This document shows positions 58,039 to 64,000 of a DNA stretch of 64,000 nucleotides, piece after piece. This DNA is from Rhodococcus sp. OK302. GTDB lineage: Bacteria; Actinomycetota; Actinomycetes; Mycobacteriales; Mycobacteriaceae. The first letter of the stretch is position 1, and each line of letters opens with the position of its first letter. The position numbers were made by a program, and so were the translations under genes. The stretch is taken from assembly GCF_002245895.1 (NCBI RefSeq), contig NZ_NPJZ01000001.1, positions 4,314,501 to 4,378,500 of the forward strand, read 5' to 3'. Under the pieces are notes generated by a model that was given only the letters and a program-made list of their open reading frames with translations, was not told where the DNA came from and did no database searches.

Positions 58039-58986
58039 GTGAGTCCAAGTGAGTTCCCCGTCACTCCCGACGGCCCGGTCGATTTCGACGATTCCGCGGC
58101 CTTCGAGAGTCCTGATCGCCCTGAGGGCGACATCCCCGTGCTGCGCGATCCCATTCTTGTTGCGGCATTCGAAGGCTGGAACGACGCCGGTGACGCCGCC
58201 AGTGGTGCGGTCGAGCACCTCGGACTGATCTGGGACGCGCAACCGCTGGCCGAGCTCGATTCCGAGGACTACTACGACTACCAGGTCAACCGCCCCACGG
58301 TACGTCAGATTGACGGCGTCACCCGCGAAATCGTCTGGCCTGCTACACGTTTGTCGGTCTGCTCGCCTCCCGGCAGTCAGAGCGACATCGTTCTGCTTCA
58401 CGGCATCGAACCGAATATGCGCTGGCGAAGCTTCTGCGAGGACCTGCTCGAACTGATCGACCAGCTCAACGTCAAAACTGTCGTCATCCTCGGTGCACTA
58501 CTCGCGGACACCCCGCACACTCGGCCGGTTCCGGTCACCGGAACGGCCTACAGCAGCGAATCCGCGGCTCGATTCAACCTCGAACAAACCCGATACGAGG
58601 GCCCGACCGGAATCACCGGAGTTCTCCAGGACGAGTGCGTCCGCGCCGGTGTACCGGCCATTTCCTTCTGGGCGGCAGTGCCGCACTACGTGTCTCAGCC
58701 TCCTAACCCCAAAGCTACGGTGGCACTGCTGCAACGAGTCGAGGACGTTCTCGACATCGAGGTTCCGCTCGGCGGACTTCCGGCCCAGTCCGAGGACTGG
58801 GAGGAGGCAGTCAACGAAATGACCTCCGACGACGAAGAAATCGGCGAGTACGTCCGCACTCTCGAGGAGCGCGGCGACGCCGAAACCGACATCACGGAAG
58901 CTATCGCAAAGATCGACGGCGACGCGATCGCAGCCGAATTCGAGCGGTACCTGCGTCGACGGGGCCCGGGCAGCTTCGGGCTGTGA
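58039..58986 (+). CDS. PAC2-family protein
   Basis: This 315-residue PAC2 protein has the typical PVLVAAFEGWNDAGDAASGA-like start (here ILVAAFEGWNDAGDAASGAV), VVILGALLADTPHTRPVPVT, and PTGITGVLQDECVRAGVPAI. PAC2 proteins are proteasome-assembly-chaperone relatives; in actinobacteria their role is unknown, though a link to the Pup-proteasome has been proposed. GTG at 58039 is used. It is divergent from metH, as in M. tuberculosis Rv2125, and overlaps the next MFS gene by 4 bp. Confidence 0.9.
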   Translation: MSPSEFPVTPDGPVDFDDSAAFESPDRPEGDIPVLRDPILVAAFEGWNDAGDAASGAVEHLGLIWDAQPLAELDSEDYYDYQVNRPTVRQIDGVTREIVWPATRLSVCSPPGSQSDIVLLHGIEPNMRWRSFCEDLLELIDQLNVKTVVILGALLADTPHTRPVPVTGTAYSSESAARFNLEQTRYEGPTGITGVLQDECVRAGVPAISFWAAVPHYVSQPPNPKATVALLQRVEDVLDIEVPLGGLPAQSEDWEEAVNEMTSDDEEIGEYVRTLEERGDAETDITEAIAKIDGDAIAAEFERYLRRRGPGSFGL

Positions 58987-60155
58987 GCAAGAACACAACC
59001 AATGGCAACGCGAACCATCCCCGGTCGATCCGCCTTCGCCTGCAACTGATCGCGCTGTACGCCGGCGGGTTTCTCGGCCCGTTCGGCGGCGGCGTCGTCG
59101 TATCCACGCTCCCCGAGATCGGCGACGATCTCGGGGTCGGACCGTCAGCGGCCGCGTCGTCGCTCACCGCGTATCTGTTGCCGTTCGCGGCACTGATGTT
59201 GGTGTCGGGAACGCTCGGTTCCCGGTGGGGCAAGGTTCGGACCGTCCGCATCGCCTACGGGGTGTACGTCATCGCGTCCGTGGCATGCTTCCTTGCTCCG
59301 ACGCTGGAAATATTCCTCGCAGCCCGCGTTCTACAGGGCTCCGCAAATGCGTTCACCACTCCCCTGTTGCTCGCATCATTGGCGGCCGCCACACCGCAGG
59401 CGCGCCTCGGTCGCGCACTCGGAGCCTTCGGCGCATTTCAGGCCGCCGGCCAATCATCAGCACCGCTGATCGGCGGCTTGGCTGCCGAATTCGATTGGCG
59501 TTTGGCATTTCTCATCATCGCCGTCGTTGCCGGCCTACTCGGGGCCATCGGGTTACCGACCGCCGACAAGGCAACCGCCACCACCCCTGCACGGCTACGC
59601 GACGCTCTCCGCCCCGAAGTTCTCCGCATCGGCATCGCCGCCCTACTGGGCTGGGGCGCACTCGGCGGACTGAGCTTCCTGATCGCCTTCCGCTTCGAGG
59701 ATGAATTCGCACTCACACCGACCGTCCGAGGCCTCCTGCTGACGCTCTTCGGTCTCGCAGGCATCCTGTGCGCGCGGCCGATCGGAATATTGATCGACCG
59801 CATCGGTGCCCGATCCTCGGTGCTCATCGGTGCGATCGGCGGTTCGATCCTCGTGACCATCGTCGGGTTGGCCACCGTCATCCCTGCCATCGCGATCGCC
59901 TGGTTTGTTGCCGGCATAGCCAGCCAGTTCGTCCTCGTCGGAGTCAATGCGGCAGTACTGGGTTCACAAGGCCCCAACCGAGGCGGCGCCGTGTCTGTCG
60001 TCCAAGCAATGCGCTTCGGCGGCGCCGCGTTGGCACCCATCGCCTTGACCCCCGTCTACGACGTGTCACCCGTCGCCAGCTTCTTGATCCCCGCGGCGCT
60101 CCTTGCGCTGGTGACTCCCCTGGTGATGCCGAAACCACGCTCGAAGGCGAAATGA
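58983..60155 (+). CDS. MFS transporter
   Basis: This 390-residue transporter of the major facilitator superfamily has about 12 helices. The first helix pair (LIALYAGGFLGPFGGGVVVS, TLPEIGDDLGVGPSAAASSL), motif-A-like loop GSRWGKVRTVRIAYG and LAARVLQGSANAFTTPLLLA resemble drug/sugar efflux carriers of the DHA1 group. The substrate is unknown. GTG at 58983 overlaps the TGA of the PAC2 gene (GTGA), so translation is coupled. Confidence 0.88.
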   Translation: MSKNTTNGNANHPRSIRLRLQLIALYAGGFLGPFGGGVVVSTLPEIGDDLGVGPSAAASSLTAYLLPFAALMLVSGTLGSRWGKVRTVRIAYGVYVIASVACFLAPTLEIFLAARVLQGSANAFTTPLLLASLAAATPQARLGRALGAFGAFQAAGQSSAPLIGGLAAEFDWRLAFLIIAVVAGLLGAIGLPTADKATATTPARLRDALRPEVLRIGIAALLGWGALGGLSFLIAFRFEDEFALTPTVRGLLLTLFGLAGILCARPIGILIDRIGARSSVLIGAIGGSILVTIVGLATVIPAIAIAWFVAGIASQFVLVGVNAAVLGSQGPNRGGAVSVVQAMRFGGAALAPIALTPVYDVSPVASFLIPAALLALVTPLVMPKPRSKAK

Positions 60156-60306
60156 ACCCCGGACCTCTGTGCTTGTTCGGAAATTTTGAGTTGCAGGTCG
60201 TGAGTTTCTCGAATTGGTGAGGGCTGTTGGTTGATGCTCGACGGATTAACCAATATTCGGAAAATCTGTGGTTTCCGTCAACGACAGATATTGATACCAT
60301 TGGAAC

Positions 60307-61392
60307 ATGAGCGAAGCTGAGTCGGAACCGGAACGCCCCATCGACATTTTTCGTCGATCCGTCGAGATCATCGAAGAAAACTTGCCCGCCACCTGGTCTT
60401 TGTCCACGAAGCGCTCCCCCGACCTCTCCGAAGCGCCCCTTCGTCTCGATCTCCGCTCCCCAGACGGCTCGGTCGCACAGTTCGGCGTCTACGCCGCACA
60501 CGGAGTCCTGAGCAGCGACGTTCCCGGAATCGCCGACCGCTTCCCCGCCGGCCAGTCCGGCTTCGTCTGCGCCAAATACCTGTCCGAACCCGTGCGCCGC
60601 CAACTCGACGCCCACGCTCTCTCCTACGCCGATGCCACCGGAAACGTCTCCCTGACGGCCGACCGTCCCGCAGTGTGGGTGCGCGGCCGGGGCGCCGACG
60701 CAGATCCGTGGCGCGGCCCCGGCCGTCCGTCGGGCCAGCTCAGCGGCGATCCGTCGGCTCGCGTCGTACGAGCCCTGGCCGATTTCGCCCCACCGTTGGC
60801 GATCACTGCCCTGGTGCGCTTGGCCGGCGCGTCGACCGGCGCAACATATCGAGTTGCGCAGACACTGGCAGATCGTGAATTGGTGACCAGACTCCCCCGC
60901 GGCGGAATCGCTGACGTCAACTGGCCGAAAATGCTGCGTGCGTGGGCTCAGGAATCGGTAGCCAAAGCTCCCACACCCCACGGCTTTCATGCCCCCGACG
61001 GCCTCGAGGCTCTCTTCGGGCAACTACGCCAACTCAGTGGACACATCTATGCCGGCACCGCGTCGGTCGCCGCCGCACCCTTCGCACGGTACGCACCCAC
61101 ACAGCGCGCGCATTTTCACGCGGACAACGTCGACCAATTTGCCGACGCTCTGGGCCTGCGACGCGTCGAGAGTGGCGCCGACGTCTGGGTCACCGCTCCG
61201 CTCTCTCCATCGGTGTTCGACAGAATCCTCACCCGGGACGGCATCCGGATCGTCGCACCGAGCCAGGCGTACGCCGACCTCCTCGCGGGCCCGGATGCCA
61301 ACGAAGAGGCTGCCGAGTACCTGTTGTCCTGGATGATTGCCAACGAATCGCAGTGGCGACGCGCCGCCTCCCCTGCTACGGACAGACCGTAG
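60307..61392 (+). CDS. winged-helix protein of unknown role beside the Wadjet genes
   Basis: This encodes 361 residues. Residues about 145-200 (ARVVRALADFAPPLAITALV, RLAGASTGATYRVAQTLADR, LVTRLPRGGI) read as a winged helix with a wing-like basic hairpin. Residues about 80-125 (FVCAKYLSEPVRRQLDAHAL, SYADATGNVSLTADRPAVWV) resemble the start of AbiEi-type antitoxins. The rest is unassigned. It ends 33 bp before the DUF2397 gene on the same strand, so it is probably in that operon and may regulate it. An inverted repeat ATCTGT...ACAGAT (60264-60289) lies just upstream. The ATG has no strong site. Confidence 0.7.
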   Translation: MSEAESEPERPIDIFRRSVEIIEENLPATWSLSTKRSPDLSEAPLRLDLRSPDGSVAQFGVYAAHGVLSSDVPGIADRFPAGQSGFVCAKYLSEPVRRQLDAHALSYADATGNVSLTADRPAVWVRGRGADADPWRGPGRPSGQLSGDPSARVVRALADFAPPLAITALVRLAGASTGATYRVAQTLADRELVTRLPRGGIADVNWPKMLRAWAQESVAKAPTPHGFHAPDGLEALFGQLRQLSGHIYAGTASVAAAPFARYAPTQRAHFHADNVDQFADALGLRRVESGADVWVTAPLSPSVFDRILTRDGIRIVAPSQAYADLLAGPDANEEAAEYLLSWMIANESQWRRAASPATDRP

Positions 61393-61425
61393 GAAAATTC
61401 GCGGGGCACTCTCGCCTACCCTGTC

Positions 61426-62949
61426 ATGGTGAACGAAACGCCTACTCGTGATGCAACAGCGTCGACACGTGCACCGGCGTACGCCGATACAAACCGATTG
61501 AAACTGTTTTCGTTCACCGTCGCGGAGAAGCGGGCGGAGTACCTCTGGGTGCTTCGGGCTTTCGACCACGCGCGTGCCAACTACACCGTCCTGCTCCATT
61601 CCGGGACTGTGGCGCAGATTCTCGAGAAGATCGGCGGCGGGGATCCCGCCGCACAGTTGTCGTCGGCCGAGGTCGCTCCACTGTTGGATCAGCTGCACGT
61701 GTGGGAAATCCTCGAACGCAGCTACGACGGCACCCGCGCCGCGTCGCTGGCCGAGTACCGCAACCGGCATTTCGTTTACCAGTTCGGCCAGGCCGGCTAC
61801 CAGGTGTATCGATCCGTCGAAGACGTCCTGGCTGCCCGCCTCGACAATTCGTCGCTGTCACGATTGGCGCTGGCCGATCTGCTCGCCGACATGTCGGAAT
61901 TGGCCGAGGCCAATCGGACGTCGGACGGCGACCTCATCTTCCGCAAATTGAAGCGCCTGGACTCGACGCTGTCCGACATGGCCGATCGCGCTGCACACTT
62001 CTATCTGACGCTCGGCGATCTTGTCCGAACCACCGAAGTCACGCCGCAGGCGTTCTTGAGTCACAAGGACGCGCTGTTGACGCACATGCGCGAGTTCAGC
62101 TCTGACCTTGCGCGTTATGCACCCAAGCTCAAAGAAGCGATCGAGCATGTCGAGTCGACCGGTGTCGATCGGATGATCCGCCTCGCGGCGGCCAGTGACG
62201 AGCGGGTGTTCGTTCCGATGGCCGAACGCGAAGACGACTGGATGGCCCGCTGGCGCGGTTTGACCGCGTGGTTCGTATCAGCTGAATCGGGGATCAGCGA
62301 GTCGGAGCGTCTGCGCGAAGGAACCATGAGCGCCATCGCCGCAGTCCTCGCATTGTTGCGCCGGGTGACGGAAACCCGCAAAGGCGGGGTCAGTCGCGAA
62401 AGCCAGTTACGCCATCTTGCAGGGTGGTTCGCGGCGACGCCGTCGGAGGATGCTGCTCACGCGCTCTTCCAGGCGGTGTTCGATCTCGGACGTCCCCGGC
62501 ATCTGTCGATGGTGCATCCGGATGCCGACATCATCTCGCACAACCGTTCCTGGTGGGACGCGCCGCCGGTCGAGATTGCCCGCACTCTCGCCGAAACGGG
62601 CCGTCCGCCGTCACCGGGCCTGCCCGGCAAGGTCGCGCGCAACGACGGCAGTATCCGTCGACTCCGCGAAGAGCAGTTGGCTACCCAGCGAACCCGCAGT
62701 GCCGCAGCACAATCGCTGGCATCGAACGGCGTCTACGAACGTGAACTCAACGAGCAGGAGACCGAAGTTTTGCTGAGTCTGCTCAACGCAGCACTGACAG
62801 CCCGCGTGCCCGTCGTCGGCCGCGTCAAGAGTTCCACCGGCAGCGAGAACGGGGTCAAGCTGACGCTGAGCCCCTCCGATGGTTCCACCACCATCAAGAC
62901 TGCCCGCGGACGCATGCACCTCGACGGCATCGAGGTCAGCGTCCGATGA
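61426..62949 (+). CDS. jetA: DUF2397 / TIGR02677 protein, Wadjet type II JetA-like
   Basis: This encodes 507 residues. RLKLFSFTVAEKRAEYLWVL, RAFDHARANYTVLLHSGTVA and LSSAEVAPLLDQLHVWEIL are the conserved N-terminal pattern of DUF2397/TIGR02677. The C-terminal half (RHLAGWFAATPSEDAAHALF, GRPRHLSMVHPDADIISHNR) is also typical. In Wadjet anti-plasmid systems JetA is the kleisin part of an SMC-like complex that extrudes and cleaves small circular DNA; in type II systems it carries this domain. The next gene is the matching DUF2398 partner, overlapping by ATGA. The identification rests on recognised family pattern, not on a search. Confidence 0.82.
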   Translation: MVNETPTRDATASTRAPAYADTNRLKLFSFTVAEKRAEYLWVLRAFDHARANYTVLLHSGTVAQILEKIGGGDPAAQLSSAEVAPLLDQLHVWEILERSYDGTRAASLAEYRNRHFVYQFGQAGYQVYRSVEDVLAARLDNSSLSRLALADLLADMSELAEANRTSDGDLIFRKLKRLDSTLSDMADRAAHFYLTLGDLVRTTEVTPQAFLSHKDALLTHMREFSSDLARYAPKLKEAIEHVESTGVDRMIRLAAASDERVFVPMAEREDDWMARWRGLTAWFVSAESGISESERLREGTMSAIAAVLALLRRVTETRKGGVSRESQLRHLAGWFAATPSEDAAHALFQAVFDLGRPRHLSMVHPDADIISHNRSWWDAPPVEIARTLAETGRPPSPGLPGKVARNDGSIRRLREEQLATQRTRSAAAQSLASNGVYERELNEQETEVLLSLLNAALTARVPVVGRVKSSTGSENGVKLTLSPSDGSTTIKTARGRMHLDGIEVSVR

Positions 62950-64000
62950 GAGCTCGCGAGATCACTCCCCTGGCCCTCGATTCGTATCAGCGTGCGGCGC
63001 GAATCATCCTGTCCAATCACTTGGTCACCACGTCGTATCCGGATCGCGCGGCGTTGCCACTCCTGCGTCGGTGGGCTACCGAACTGCGCGACGACCTCCT
63101 CGAACTGTTCGGCTACCGCCTCGAAGTCACCGAGACGACGGCCCGGTTGTTCACGGTCTCGGACCGCCTCAACCCGTCGGCACCCGCTCGCACCGCGACC
63201 GAGCGCACGTTCGACCGCACCCGGTACTCGTACCTGGCACTGTGCCTGGCTGCTCTCGGCCGCGCCGGCAACCAGATCACGTTGTCGGAGTTGGCCGATC
63301 ACGTTGCCGCCGATGCCGCTCAGGTGGACGGCGTCGAATTGTCCACCGATCGGGCGTCGGACCGAGACGCGTTTGTCGACGCGGTCGGCTGGCTCGGTGT
63401 TCGCGGCGCCATCGCTCTCGCCGACGGCGACGCCAATGGCTGGGCGTCCAATCCCGAAGCGGGAGAGGCTCTTTACGACATCGACCGATCCGTCGTCGTT
63501 GCGCTGTTCCGCCCACCCCGCGCCCTGCAGCACCTGCATTCCATTCGAGGTCTTCTCGCCGCCGAGACATCCACGGCATCCGAAGAAGACGGAGTTCCCG
63601 TGGACGCCAAGGAGATCGGGCGACGGGTACGTCGGGCGCTCGTCGAACGGCCCGTCGTGCTGGCCGGCGAACTCGACGAACATGAACTGATCGCGCTCGC
63701 CCAGCCCAAAACCGCTGTGGAAGTAGAACTGCTGACCGGACTGATCGCCGAGCGTCGGGCCGAGGGTATCGCGATGATCGATCCCACCGGACGTTTGTCG
63801 GACGTGCGCTTTCCCAGCACCGGCACCATCGCTCAGGTCGCGTTACTGTTGGCGGGCGAAATTTCCGATCGAATTCTCGACGTCGACGCCCCGGAACTGG
63901 CGAAGCTTCCCATCCCCCATGAATCCGATGAGTACCTGATCGAACAACTCGATGCAGCGATCCCTGAAGCCGGAATCTTCGAAGACCTCGCCGACGAAGA
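62946..64000 (+). CDS. jetB: DUF2398 / TIGR02678 protein, Wadjet type II JetB-like, 3-prime end beyond window
   Basis: The visible 351 residues begin MRAREITPLALDSYQRAARI, then ALPLLRRWATELRDDLLELF, GYRLEVTETTARLFTVSDR, and TFDRTRYSYLALCLAALGRA, which is the DUF2398/TIGR02678 signature (RRY..LCL.LA.L). JetB is the KITE-like winged-helix partner of the SMC complex. The ATG at 62946-62948 overlaps the TGA of the preceding gene, showing translational coupling. The gene runs off the right edge. The SMC-type jetC and nuclease jetD should follow if the system is complete. Confidence 0.82.
   Translation, partial: MRAREITPLALDSYQRAARIILSNHLVTTSYPDRAALPLLRRWATELRDDLLELFGYRLEVTETTARLFTVSDRLNPSAPARTATERTFDRTRYSYLALCLAALGRAGNQITLSELADHVAADAAQVDGVELSTDRASDRDAFVDAVGWLGVRGAIALADGDANGWASNPEAGEALYDIDRSVVVALFRPPRALQHLHSIRGLLAAETSTASEEDGVPVDAKEIGRRVRRALVERPVVLAGELDEHELIALAQPKTAVEVELLTGLIAERRAEGIAMIDPTGRLSDVRFPSTGTIAQVALLLAGEISDRILDVDAPELAKLPIPHESDEYLIEQLDAAIPEAGIFEDLADE

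Overview
The window reads as chromosomal DNA of a Rhodococcus-like actinobacterium (closest in feel to the R. erythropolis/qingshengii group). This is inferred from high-GC codon use, frequent GTG/TTG starts, a Pup-proteasome ATPase (Mpa/ARC), and the right third. There the order mpa - lipoprotein - trmI - RecB-like nuclease - hisG/hisE - metH - PAC2 protein matches what I remember of the Mycobacterium tuberculosis Rv2115c-Rv2125 region. Species is not proven by anything here.

Left accessory part (1-16 kb): a truncated Rieske oxygenase, insertion-sequence scars, a stand-alone lipoyl synthase, and two TetR-controlled units, each with a visible palindromic operator: an alpha/beta hydrolase and a TauD-type dioxygenase. 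A secreted tyrosine phosphatase and a SnoaL-like protein follow, then an orphan oligopeptide-type lipoprotein flanked by two paralogous DUF1214-like proteins. A 30-residue lipoprotein remnant at 14260 and an OppF C-terminal stump at 16.2 kb suggest that an opp/dpp locus decayed here.

Mobile and immunity part (16-31 kb): an IS200/IS605-type element keeps an intact-looking TnpB and a right-end hairpin, but its TnpA is frameshifted and truncated into the OppF stump. Next comes a string of toxin-immunity-type genes with no toxin (Imm51, SMI1/KNR4 fragment, DUF4259, a DUF2442-DMP19 fusion, a DUF2004-like protein). Then come a thioesterase, a secreted protein, a saccharopine-dehydrogenase-like gene with an internal deletion, a membrane hydrolase divergent from a PaaX-type regulator, an IS5-family scar and a DUF3592-like membrane protein.

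Metabolic and regulatory part (31-46 kb): a five-gene co-directional cluster encodes an alpha-beta-barrel-like protein, DUF4331, a DyP peroxidase, an enoyl-CoA hydratase and a sulfite-oxidase-fold molybdoenzyme. It is followed by an ArsR/MFS pair with repeated TAGATATG sites, a membrane Ser/Thr kinase of planctomycete-like architecture, HsmA, a secreted M23-LysM peptidase and Mpa.

Conserved part (46-64 kb): tRNA m1A58 methyltransferase, RecB-like nuclease and thioesterase; a patatin-like protein with a possible upstream leader ORF; and a tightly packed minus-strand operon metH - HAD phosphatase - trhO - RluA-type pseudouridine synthase - hisE - hisG. Divergent from metH run a PAC2 protein and an MFS transporter. 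The window ends in what looks like a type II Wadjet anti-plasmid system (DUF2397 and DUF2398 genes; the SMC and nuclease genes would lie beyond the edge), preceded by a winged-helix protein of unknown role.
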